From an uncultured Pseudokineococcus sp. (lineage in GTDB: Bacteria; Actinomycetota; Actinomycetes; Actinomycetales; Quadrisphaeraceae): a stretch of DNA of 64,000 nucleotides. The position numbers and the translations under genes are program-made. The stretch's first letter is position 1; every line of letters starts with the position of its first letter. The stretch covers positions 620,001-684,000 of the forward strand of contig NZ_CANMAA010000001.1 in NCBI RefSeq assembly GCF_947495735.1. The letters run 5' to 3'. Below the pieces are notes generated by a model, which had not been told where the DNA came from, did no database searches, and saw only the letters and a program-made list of their open reading frames with translations. Below, piece after piece: positions 55,014 to 64,000 of the stretch.

Positions 55014-55088
55014 GCACCGAGCGACCGCCGCCACGGCCAGGACGCCGACGGCGGCGGGGCGAGTCCCACCCCCCACGCAGGAGGACCG

Positions 55089-55862
55089 ATGGAGATCACG
55101 CTCACCAGCCGCCACACGACCGTGCCGGAGAGGTTCCGCCGTCACCTCGAGGAGAAGCTCGCGAAGGTCGAGCAGATCGCTCCCCGCGCCGACCGCCTCG
55201 ACGTCGTGGTCAGCCACGAGCCCAACCAGCGCCAGCCGCAGAGCTGCGAGCGCGTCGAGCTGACGCTGCGCCACCGCCGCGAGGTCGTGCGGGCCGAGGC
55301 GTGCGCGGACGACGTGCACGGCGCCCTGGACCTGGCCGAGGAGAAGCTGCTCGAGCGGCTGCGGCGCCTGCGCGACCGCCGCAAGGTCCACCACGGCCGC
55401 CAGACGCCGCCGTCGGTGCGGCGCGGCGTCCCGGTCGACGGCGCCGACCTCCCGCCGCTGGCGGCCGTCCCCGAGGGGGCTGCGAGCTCCGAGGTGCCGG
55501 ACGCCGCCCCGCCGGAGCCCGACGACGCGGCGGCGGCGGACGTCGCCACCGTCGTCGGCACGCTGGGGGCGGGCGAGGAGGACGAGCACGGCCTCGCCGA
55601 CGCGGTCGGCGCCTCCCCGGTGCGCATCCGGGAGAAGACCCACCTCGCGCACCCGATGAGCGTCGACGAGGCGCTCGCACAGATGGAGGCGCTCGGCCAC
55701 GACTTCTACCTGTTCCTCTGCCGCAGCACGGGAGCCGTGAGCCTGGTGTACCGCCGTCGCGGCTGGAGCTACGGCGTCATCCGGCTCGAGGAGGCGCCCG
55801 AGGAGGCGGCTCCCGACCCGGCGGACCAGGAGCTCGTGGCACCGGAGCGCCTCGGCGCCTGA
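55089..55862 (+). CDS. hpf: Ribosome hibernation promoting factor, long form
   Basis: A 257-residue protein. Residues 1-100 match the S30AE/YfiA domain (MEITLTSRHTTVPERFRRHL, then RHRREVVRAEACADDVHGALDLAEEKL) that occupies the 30S decoding and mRNA channel. Residues 183-240 match the C-terminal dimerisation domain (MSVDEALAQMEALGHDFYLF and VSLVYRRRGWSYGVIRL) that joins two ribosomes into 100S particles. The acidic linker of about 70 residues is longer than usual. GGAGG lies before the ATG. A strong terminator follows. Confidence 0.95.
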   Translation: MEITLTSRHTTVPERFRRHLEEKLAKVEQIAPRADRLDVVVSHEPNQRQPQSCERVELTLRHRREVVRAEACADDVHGALDLAEEKLLERLRRLRDRRKVHHGRQTPPSVRRGVPVDGADLPPLAAVPEGAASSEVPDAAPPEPDDAAAADVATVVGTLGAGEEDEHGLADAVGASPVRIREKTHLAHPMSVDEALAQMEALGHDFYLFLCRSTGAVSLVYRRRGWSYGVIRLEEAPEEAAPDPADQELVAPERLGA

Positions 55863-55907
55863 ACCTCCTCGGCCCCCAGGAGGGAGCGCCGGACGCACGA
55901 GACCGCG

Positions 55908-55944
55908 GGCCCGCGGTGCGGTCGCAGCGACCGCACCGCGGGCC
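55908..55944 (+). terminator. Strong hairpin terminator after hpf
   Basis: The 17-bp perfect arms (55908-55924 and 55928-55944) enclose a three-base loop CAG. It lies 45 bases after the hpf stop. Confidence 0.85.
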
Positions 55945-56151
55945 TCGGTGCGATCCGGACCGAACCCCACCCAACCGCCCGGCTCGCGGCGGCGAAGAAG
56001 TCGGACACCGGTCCTTCGCGGCCCCGGGGCTGGGCGCGCTCAGGCCGTGGCTCGATCGTGACGATCCGGTGGAGACGGGTGGGGGCGTGCGCTGGCATGC
56101 TCCTGCGGGCCACCGGCGCGCGACGAGCGGGCCGGCACGGACGGGAGGACC

Positions 56152-56958
56152 ATGGACGTCGCCAGCCGGAACACGGAGGTGGCCGGGGGCTCGGACGCCA
56201 GGAGCCGAGTCGACGGCCGACGCGCCTGGGAGGACGGCGGCCGGAGCTCCTCGGCGGTGGTCGCGCGCGTGGAGCCCTCCGCCGCCGACCCGATCAGGGT
56301 GCTCGTGGTCGACGACCACGTCCTGTACCGCCGCGGCCTGGAGCGCGTCCTCGAGCTCGACGACGACATCGTCATCGTCGGGGAGGCCAGCGACGGCAGC
56401 GAGGCCATCGCCCGCGCCGAGGAGCTGCTCCCGGACGTCGTGCTGATGGACGTGCGCATGCCCCGGCGCAGCGGGATCGAGGCCTGCGCGGCCATCCGCG
56501 AGGTGGCGCCCAGCACCCGGATCGTGATGCTGACCATGAGCGAGGACGAGGCCGACCTCTTCAGCGCCGTGCAGGCGGGGGCCAACGGCTACCTGCTCAA
56601 GGACGTGCCGCCCGAGGAGGTCGCGGCGAGCCTGCGCGCCGTCCACGGCGGGCAGTCCCTCATCAGCCCCTCGATGGCCAGCCACCTCCTCGCCGAGTTC
56701 GCCGCGCTGAGCCGTCGCGGCCCGGTGACGCCGGACGCCCCCGCCGTCCCCGCACCCCGGCTGACGGCCCGGGAGCTCGAGGTCCTGCGCCTGGTGGCTC
56801 GCGGCCGGTCGAACCGCGACATCGCCGGAGAGCTGTGGATCTCCGAGAACACGGTGAAGAACCACGTGCGGAACCTGCTCGAGAAGCTGCAGCTGCACTC
56901 GCGCATGGAGGCGGCCATGTACGCGGTCAAGGAGAAGCTGCTCGAGCCCGAGGCCTGA
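56152..56958 (+). CDS. LuxR/NarL-family response regulator, orphan
   Basis: A 268-residue regulator. A 45-residue polar extension precedes the receiver domain: acidic DD at 54-55, phospho-acceptor Asp100 ([11 protein letters not shown]), switch Thr in MLTMS and Lys150 (GYLLKDV). The LuxR helix-turn-helix spans 203-252 ([25 protein letters not shown], given here in parts, and [16 protein letters not shown]). No histidine kinase is adjacent. All phosphorylation residues are present. GGGAGG precedes the ATG. The targets are unknown; location next to hpf is typical of actinobacteria. Confidence 0.93.
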   Translation: MDVASRNTEVAGGSDARSRVDGRRAWEDGGRSSSAVVARVEPSAADPIRVLVVDDHVLYRRGLERVLELDDDIVIVGEASDGSEAIARAEELLPDVVLMDVRMPRRSGIEACAAIREVAPSTRIVMLTMSEDEADLFSAVQAGANGYLLKDVPPEEVAASLRAVHGGQSLISPSMASHLLAEFAALSRRGPVTPDAPAVPAPRLTARELEVLRLVARGRSNRDIAGELWISENTVKNHVRNLLEKLQLHSRMEAAMYAVKEKLLEPEA

Positions 56959-56975
56959 GCGGGTTCGGGGTCTGC

Positions 56976-57021
56976 GCCAGCCCCGAGGTCCGGGCCAGCC
57001 CCGAGGTCCGGGCCAGCCCCG
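56976..57021. repeat. 18-bp direct repeats after the LuxR-type gene
   Basis: The unit GCCAGCCCCGAGGTCCGG occurs twice in full and once in part (2.5 copies). It lies between two plus-strand genes. Function unknown. Confidence 0.75.
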
Positions 57022-57091
57022 GGGGCTAGGGGCCGGGCGCCACGGGCACCCGGGCCGGGGTCGGGCGGGGGCGCGGACCGCAGGGGCGTGG

Positions 57092-57097
57092 CAGCAT
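57092..57097 (+). promoter_or_regulatory. Candidate -10 box of a leaderless promoter (YcaQ-like gene)
   Basis: CAGCAT lies seven bases before the GTG at 57105. Confidence 0.3.
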
Positions 57098-57104
57098 CCC
57101 CGCC

Positions 57105-58397
57105 GTGGTGAGCAGCGCACGGGCGGCGTCGTCGCCGGGCGGTCGCCGGCGCGAGGTCCTCACCGCGGCCCAGGCCCGCCGGACGGCGCTGGCCGCGCAG
57201 GGGTTCACCGACCCGCGACCGGCTGGTCCTGCGACCGTGCGGCACCTGCAGCGGGTGCTCGACCGGGTCGGGCTCCTGCAGATCGACTCGGTCAACGTGG
57301 TCGCCCGCAGCCACCGCCTGCCGGTCTTCAGCCGGTTGGGCCCCTACGACGACGACCTGCTGCGCCGCGCCGCCGAGCGCCCGCCGCGGCGGCTCGTCGA
57401 GTACTGGGCCCACGAGGCCAGCCTCGTGCCGCCCCGCACCCACCGGCTGCTGCGCTGGCGGATGGCGCGCGCCGCCGAGGAGGCGTGGGGCCGCTACCGG
57501 CGCATCCTCGCCGAGCGCCCGCGGCTGCTGCAGGACGTGCTCGACGTCGTGGGTGACGGCGGGGCGATGACCGCCGCGCAGGTGACGGCGCGGCTGCACC
57601 CGGGGGCGCCGCGCAGCTCGGCCGGCTCGTGGATGGTCCCGCCCACGGACGCCGTCCTGGCCGGTCCCGCACGGGACGTGAAAGCCGCCGCGGAGCAGCT
57701 GTTCTGGTCCGGCGAGCTCTCGGCCGCCGGGCGGACGCCGCAATTCGAGCGGCGCTACGACCTCCCCGAGCGGGTCCTGCCGCCGGAGGTCTCGTCGGCT
57801 CCCGACCTGCCGGAGGCCGACGCCGTGCGGGAGCTCGTGGCCCTCTCGGCGCGCAGCCTGGGCGTGGCCACCGAGGCGCACCTGCGCGACTACTTCCGGC
57901 TGCGGCCCGCCCAGAGCCGCCGCGCCGTCGAGGAGCTGGTCGAGGACGGCGTCCTCGCCCCCGTCGCCGTCCGGGGCTGGGCGCGCCCGGCGCTGCTGCA
58001 CCGCGACGCGGCCTTCCCCCGGCGCGTGAGCGGTCGGGCGCTGCTGTCCCCCTTCGACTCCCTCGTCTTCGAGCGCTCCCGGACGCAGGCGCTCTTCGGC
58101 GTCCGGCTGCGCCTGGAGATCTACGTGCCCGCGGCCCAGCGCGTGCACGGGTACTACGTGCTGCCGCTCCTCCTCGACGGCGAGCTCGTCGCGCGGGTCG
58201 ACCTCAAGGCCGACCGGTCGGCGGGCGTCCTGCGCGTGCAAGCCGCGTGGGCCGAGCCGCACGCGCCCGAGCACGTCGCCGACGAGCTGGCCGGCGAGCT
58301 CCGCTCCACGGCGAGCTGGCTCGGCCTGGACGACGTCGCCGTCGCCGGCCCCGGTGACCTGGCTCCGCGCCTGGCCGAGGCCCTCGCGCGCACCTGA
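57105..58397 (+). CDS. YcaQ/AlkX-type winged-helix DNA glycosylase
   Basis: A 430-residue protein of the HTH_42 family, whose members YcaQ and AlkZ remove bulky or crosslinked bases. Gln59-Ile60-Asp61 in LLQIDSVNVVARSHRLP is the catalytic Q-x-D motif. EYWAHEASLVPP and LLSPFDSLVFERSRTQALFG are further family motifs. The N-terminal LTAAQARRTALAAQGF starts the winged-helix region. The YcaQ branch acts on interstrand crosslinks and the AlkZ branch on azinomycin adducts; QID favours YcaQ/AlkX. The start may be GTG 57105 or GTG 57108. Confidence 0.87.
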   Translation: MVSSARAASSPGGRRREVLTAAQARRTALAAQGFTDPRPAGPATVRHLQRVLDRVGLLQIDSVNVVARSHRLPVFSRLGPYDDDLLRRAAERPPRRLVEYWAHEASLVPPRTHRLLRWRMARAAEEAWGRYRRILAERPRLLQDVLDVVGDGGAMTAAQVTARLHPGAPRSSAGSWMVPPTDAVLAGPARDVKAAAEQLFWSGELSAAGRTPQFERRYDLPERVLPPEVSSAPDLPEADAVRELVALSARSLGVATEAHLRDYFRLRPAQSRRAVEELVEDGVLAPVAVRGWARPALLHRDAAFPRRVSGRALLSPFDSLVFERSRTQALFGVRLRLEIYVPAAQRVHGYYVLPLLLDGELVARVDLKADRSAGVLRVQAAWAEPHAPEHVADELAGELRSTASWLGLDDVAVAGPGDLAPRLAEALART

Positions 58398-58401
58398 GCC
58401 C

Positions 58402-58630
58402 GGCACCTCGTCGCCTCTCTGCCGTCGGGTGCGCCCCCGGACGGCGGAGTGACGACGAGGTGCCGGGAGAGGCGGCCCTCGGACGGCACAGTGACGACGA
58501 AGTGCCGGGAGTGGCGCCCCCGGAGGGCACAGTGACGACGAAGTGCCGGGAGTGGCGGCCCCCAGACGGCAGAGAGGCGACGAGGTGCCGGGAGGGGCGC
58601 TCTCGGACGGCGAAGTGACGACGAAGTGCC
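58402..58630. repeat. Repeat array: 63-bp near-palindrome plus four tandem 41-42 bp copies
   Basis: 58402-58464 is an imperfect palindrome with arms starting GGCACCTCGTCG. Then four copies follow in the reverse orientation: 58465-58506, 58507-58547, 58548-58589 and 58590-58630, each ending CGACGA-n-GTGCC. Read on the minus strand they start GGCACTTCGTCGTC and share CTGCCGTC-like centres with the unit at 36455-36604. The array fills the spacer between two convergent genes. Its frames give only repetitive PGTSSSLC-like peptides, so it is not coding. Confidence 0.85.
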
Positions 58631-58642
58631 AGCAGAGGCGCG

Positions 58643-59785
58643 TCAGGCGGGCGGCAGGTCCTGGGCGCGCAGGACGAAGCGGTCCAGCGTCGTCGGGCCC
58701 TGCTCGGGGAGCCCCGGCGCCAGGTCCCAGCCGGCGCTCGCGAAGCCCGCGCGCTGCGCGACGGCGCGGCTGGGCGCGTTGCCGGGCTCGGCGCGCAGGA
58801 GGACGGCGGGCAGGCCCAGTCCGCCGACGTCCGCCGGCAGCAGGGCGTGGCGCGCGGCTGCCCGCACCCCGCTCGTGACGACGCCTCGCCCGCGGGCGTC
58901 CGGGTGCGCCCAGTACCCCAGCTCCGCGGGGCGCCCGCCCTGGCCCAGGCCGAAGAGGGTCACGGAGGCCAGCGCCAGGTCGGTGCGCGCGTCCGCCGCG
59001 CACCAGCCGACCGCGTGCCCCTCGGCGGCGCCCAGGCGCGTGCTCTCGACGAAGCCGGCGGCCTGCTCCGGCTCGTAGGGGTCCGGCAGGTGGGGCAGCC
59101 ACTGCCGGGTGAGCGGGTCGGTGCACGCCTCCACGACGCGGGGGACGTCCTCGTCGGCCCACGGGCGCAGGACGACGTCGCCGAGGTCGACGCGCGGCAC
59201 GTCGAGCCAGGTGGTCGCGGGGGTGGTCGGGTCCCCGGCGCACCAGGTGCCCGTCCAGCAGTCGCGCAGCTGCCCGCGCTGGGCCTCCGCCCGGCGGACG
59301 GTGCCCTCCACGCGGAAGCCCGTCGCCCACGCGACGCGCCGGCTCGCCCAGTTGCCGACGTGGGCGCTCCAGCGCACCGCCTCGCACCCGTGCTCGGCCG
59401 CCCACGGCAGCAGGGTGCGCAGCGCCGCCGAGAGGACGCCGCGACCGCGGTGGCCGGCGTCCAGGCCGAAGCCCACGGAGAGCACGCCCGGGGTCGCGGT
59501 GGTGCGCAGGCCCACGTTCCCGGCGTGCGCGCCGTCCACCTCGAGCGCCCACGTCAGGACGTCACCGCTCGCCCAGCCCGCCGGGACGACCTCGAGGACG
59601 AAGCGCTCGGCGTCGGCGCGCCGGCTCGGCACCGGCACGGTCGTCCACCGCGCGAAGGTCTCGTCGGTGGCCGTGGCCAGGACGGCGTCGACGTCGTCCG
59701 GCCGGTACGCGCGCAGGAGGACGCCTCCCGCCGCGAGCAGCTCGGGCGGTCGGTCGGGCGTCGCCCGGGCGCTCGGGGTGGTCAC
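58643..59785 (-). CDS. Tandem GNAT acetyltransferase
   Basis: A 380-residue protein with two GNAT domains. In the first (about 15-190) VGFGLDAGHRGRGVLSAALRTLLPWA is the acetyl-CoA loop, followed by RWSAHVGNWASRRVAWATGF. In the second (about 200-375) LGYWAHPDARGRGVVTSGVRAAARHAL is the loop, followed by LLRAEPGNAPSRAVAQRAGF. Both resemble RimJ/RimL-type N-acetyltransferases; the substrate is unknown. GTG 59785 is preferred because codon bias starts there and a CAGGGT box lies six bases upstream. Confidence 0.87.
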   Translation of the reverse strand: MTTPSARATPDRPPELLAAGGVLLRAYRPDDVDAVLATATDETFARWTTVPVPSRRADAERFVLEVVPAGWASGDVLTWALEVDGAHAGNVGLRTTATPGVLSVGFGLDAGHRGRGVLSAALRTLLPWAAEHGCEAVRWSAHVGNWASRRVAWATGFRVEGTVRRAEAQRGQLRDCWTGTWCAGDPTTPATTWLDVPRVDLGDVVLRPWADEDVPRVVEACTDPLTRQWLPHLPDPYEPEQAAGFVESTRLGAAEGHAVGWCAADARTDLALASVTLFGLGQGGRPAELGYWAHPDARGRGVVTSGVRAAARHALLPADVGGLGLPAVLLRAEPGNAPSRAVAQRAGFASAGWDLAPGLPEQGPTTLDRFVLRAQDLPPA

Positions 59786-59791
59786 CGGGCG

Positions 59792-59797
59792 ACCCTG
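59792..59797 (-). promoter_or_regulatory. Candidate -10 box (GNAT gene)
   Basis: CAGGGT on the minus strand lies six bases before the GTG at 59785. Confidence 0.3.
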
Positions 59798-59914
59798 CCG
59801 CGCCCTGCGCCCCTCGGGCAACGAGGTTCCCGTCGGTCGCCCCCTGACCGGGTCGGCTCGGGGCGGGCGTCGCCAGGGAGAGCGCCCGAGCGGGCGCGCG
59901 GGGCCCGCCGGAGG

Positions 59915-59920
59915 CAGGGT
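59915..59920 (+). promoter_or_regulatory. Candidate -10 box (small acetyltransferase-like gene)
   Basis: CAGGGT lies seven bases before the ATG at 59928. Confidence 0.3.
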
Positions 59921-59927
59921 GGCGCGC

Positions 59928-60212
59928 ATGGCGACGCAGACGACCGTGGACCGGCGCGAGGACAGCTACGTCCTGCTGGACGGCGACGAGGAGGTGGTGG
60001 TGCTGGCGTTCGAGCCCGCGGGCGAGGGCGTGGTGGCGCTGACGCACACGGTCACCCGCGAGGACCGCCAGGGCGAGGGGCTGGCGGGCCGGCTCGTCGG
60101 CGCGGTGCTCGACGACCTGCGCGGGCGCGGGCTGCACCTGCGCCCCGACTGCGCGTACGTCGCCTCCTACCTCGAGGACCACCCCGACCAGCAGGACCTC
60201 GTCGCCGGCTGA
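59928..60212 (+). CDS. Small GNAT-like N-acetyltransferase (YjdJ/NAT_SF type)
   Basis: A 94-residue protein matching the short GCN5-related family: RREDSYVLLDGDEEVVVLAFEP, LTHTVTREDRQGEGLAGRLVGAVLDDLRG (acetyl-CoA loop QGEGLAGRL) and LRPDCAYVASYLEDHPDQQDLV. The family lacks a full GNAT fold and its substrate is unknown. It is divergent from the tandem GNAT gene and 151 bases before secA. Confidence 0.88.
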   Translation: MATQTTVDRREDSYVLLDGDEEVVVLAFEPAGEGVVALTHTVTREDRQGEGLAGRLVGAVLDDLRGRGLHLRPDCAYVASYLEDHPDQQDLVAG

Positions 60213-60282
60213 CGCGCGCCCCAGCGCCTCCCGAGCTCGTCCCGCGACTGCGAGGCGTGACCGTCGGCACGCCCTGCGTGCG

Positions 60283-60288
60283 TAGCAT
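60283..60288 (+). promoter_or_regulatory. -10 box for secA
   Basis: TAGCAT would start transcription near 60295, with a 70-nt leader and GAGGGAG before the secA GTG. A weak TGACCG element lies 19 bases upstream of the box. Confidence 0.4.
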
Positions 60289-60363
60289 GACGGCCGACCT
60301 GACCAGCGCCGCGGGAGCCCGACAGGGCGCTCCGCGCGCGCGGACGACGAGGGAGCGCGCGAC

Positions 60364-63099
<2,736 letters not shown>

Positions 63100-63123
63100 G
63101 CCGCCGGCGCGTCCGCGCCCGGC

Positions 63124-63771
63124 TCAGCCGACCTCGACCGCCGTGGCCCGCCAGCGGCGGTCCCAGCCCTCGAGGCGCATCGCCACGGCGCGCACCCGCT
63201 CGCCGTCGACGACGACGGCGGAGGCCTCGACCACGCCCTCGGCCGGGCGGCAGACGCGCACGCGCCGCACGACGGCGGGGCGCCCGGTGCGGGCGGGGCC
63301 GCGGGTGCCGGCGCGCGGCCGGCGCAGGCGGGCCGCCAGGGCCGCCCGGCGGACGAGGCCCTCGTGCACCTCCAGCGTCGTCCAGCGGACCAGCTGGGCC
63401 GCCGGGCGGTGCCCGGAGAGCACCTCCACCACGGCGCCCGCGAGGGCCGCGCACGTGGCCGTGGGGTCGGAGAGCTCCTCGTCCGCGCTGGGGCGCGCCG
63501 CGACGACCGGGTCGACGTCGCAGGCGCCGGGGCGCGCGGAGCGCCCGGAGGTCAGGACGAGGACCTGCTGACCGGCCGGCTGGGACGCGTCGGCCAGACC
63601 GGGCCGGCCCACTCCCGCCAGCGGCGCGGGCTCGGTGCTCGGGACGGGGGCCAGGCGCACCCGCGGGGCGCCGGTGGCGTCCGGCACGGCCGTCGGGGTC
63701 GCGGCGCAGCCCGCCGGTCGCGCCCGCCGCGGGCGGGGAGGAGCGGCGGCGGTGCTCACCGGCGCGCTCAC
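63124..63771 (-). CDS. Rv3235-family protein
   Basis: A 215-residue protein. Residues 1-110 are low-complexity. The conserved C-terminal part has CAALAGAVVEVLSGHRPAAQLVRWTTLEVHEGLVRRA, quoted in part: VVEVLSGHRPAAQLVRWTT and EVHEGLVRRA, followed by RRVRVCRPAEGVVEASAVV. These define the actinobacterial Rv3235 family, found next to secA, with unknown function. The GTG start at 63771 overlaps the LysM gene stop by four bases. Confidence 0.85.
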   Translation of the reverse strand: MSAPVSTAAAPPRPRRARPAGCAATPTAVPDATGAPRVRLAPVPSTEPAPLAGVGRPGLADASQPAGQQVLVLTSGRSARPGACDVDPVVAARPSADEELSDPTATCAALAGAVVEVLSGHRPAAQLVRWTTLEVHEGLVRRAALAARLRRPRAGTRGPARTGRPAVVRRVRVCRPAEGVVEASAVVVDGERVRAVAMRLEGWDRRWRATAVEVG

Positions 63772-64000
63772 GGGAGGTCTCCTGCGGCCGGCGCGGTCCG
63801 CCCCGGGGGCACGAGCCGCTGGCCGGGCAGGAGGTGGTCGGGGTCGTCGCCGACGACCGACCGGTTGGCCTCGTGCCAGGCCGGCCACGCCGCGGCCACC
63901 TCGGCGTCGTCCGCGCCGGCGGGCAGGGCGCGGCGGGCGATGTCCCAGAGGGTGTCGCCGCGGACGACGACCACCTCGCCGGGGCGCTCGCGGCCGTCGT
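63768..64000 (-). CDS. LysM-domain protein, N-terminus beyond window
   Basis: The last 77 codons of a frame entering from the right edge. VVVRGDTLWDIARRALPAGADD and HLLPGQRLVPPG are the start and end of a LysM peptidoglycan-binding module, here at the very C-terminus. Between them WPAWHEANRSVVGDDP is typical of actinobacterial LysM proteins beside the Rv3235 gene. What lies N-terminal is not visible, so membrane helices or signal sequences cannot be judged. Confidence 0.85.
   Translation of the reverse strand, partial: DGRERPGEVVVVRGDTLWDIARRALPAGADDAEVAAAWPAWHEANRSVVGDDPDHLLPGQRLVPPGRTAPAAGDLP

Larger units (their letters stand above)
54593..55088. other. 496-bp spacer between comF and hpf
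   Basis: It contains the TAGCGT box at 54702, the candidate 99-codon frame at 54714-55013 and, near its end, the GGAGGACC ribosome-binding site of hpf. No other feature is visible. Confidence 0.5.

Noticed and set aside
58402-58630. CRISPR array or coding repeat protein
   Set aside because: There are no unique spacers, one copy is inverted, and translated frames give only short repetitive peptides with stops.

Overview
The window is chromosomal DNA of a very GC-rich actinobacterium. Nearly every third codon position is G or C, GTG starts are common, and there are WhiB, MtrA/MtrB/LpqB, coenzyme F420 and decaprenyl-phospho-arabinose genes. An arabinan-type wall and the gene order would fit a Kineosporiales-like lineage, but that placement is a guess. 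I see no rRNA, tRNA, IS element, prophage or CRISPR array. Almost all of it looks like vertically inherited core genome.

Left part (1-12.8 kb): cell-surface polysaccharide genes. It starts with a cut-off methyltransferase, a methyltransferase carrying a collagen-like Gly-X-Y tract, a secreted heparinase II/III-like lyase and dTDP-glucose 4,6-dehydratase. Then comes the arabinan donor pathway: an AftB/ZomB-type membrane arabinosyltransferase, a second GT-C-like membrane protein, PAP2 phosphatase, UbiA phosphoribosyltransferase, DprE1, DprE2 and a GtrA protein. Together these would make decaprenyl-phospho-arabinofuranose from decaprenyl phosphate and PRPP, move it across the membrane and use it.

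Middle part (12.9-36.4 kb): a DUF1800/DUF1501 secreted pair, mannose-6-phosphate isomerase, a TIGR03089 protein, a secreted polysaccharide deacetylase, an AlkA-type DNA glycosylase, the F420 pair cofD-cofE, a WhiB2-type regulator, a large GT2/multi-TM protein with its DUF5719 partner, a small metallopeptidase-family protein, DUF3499, a zinc-ribbon protein, phosphomannomutase, a Trm112-like protein, an SIS protein and S-adenosylhomocysteinase.

Right part (36.6-64 kb): RDD and SpoIIM membrane proteins, a uracil/xanthine permease, a five-gene MoxR/DUF58/DUF4350/DUF4129/membrane-protein operon, a polyprenyl-phosphate sugar transferase facing UDP-glucose dehydrogenase, mtrA-mtrB-lpqB, comF, hpf, a LuxR-type response regulator, a YcaQ-type glycosylase, two acetyltransferases, secA, an Rv3235-family protein and a LysM protein cut by the window end. 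From cofD to the Rv3235 homologue the gene content matches the conserved block known from Mycobacterium tuberculosis (about Rv3235-Rv3262). The left arabinan genes match its Rv3789-Rv3791 and Rv3805c-Rv3807c clusters, which lie elsewhere in that genome.

Features that gene calls do not explain: a 41-42 bp repeat family in two convergent spacers (36.46 and 58.4 kb); in-frame 15-bp tandem repeats in both cofD and cofE; a recurrent (T/C)ANNNT box 6-8 nt before start codons of about 18 genes, suggesting leaderless transcription; very long perfect-stem terminators; a structured leader before ahcY; and a DprE1 with alanine where the benzothiazinone-reactive cysteine normally sits.
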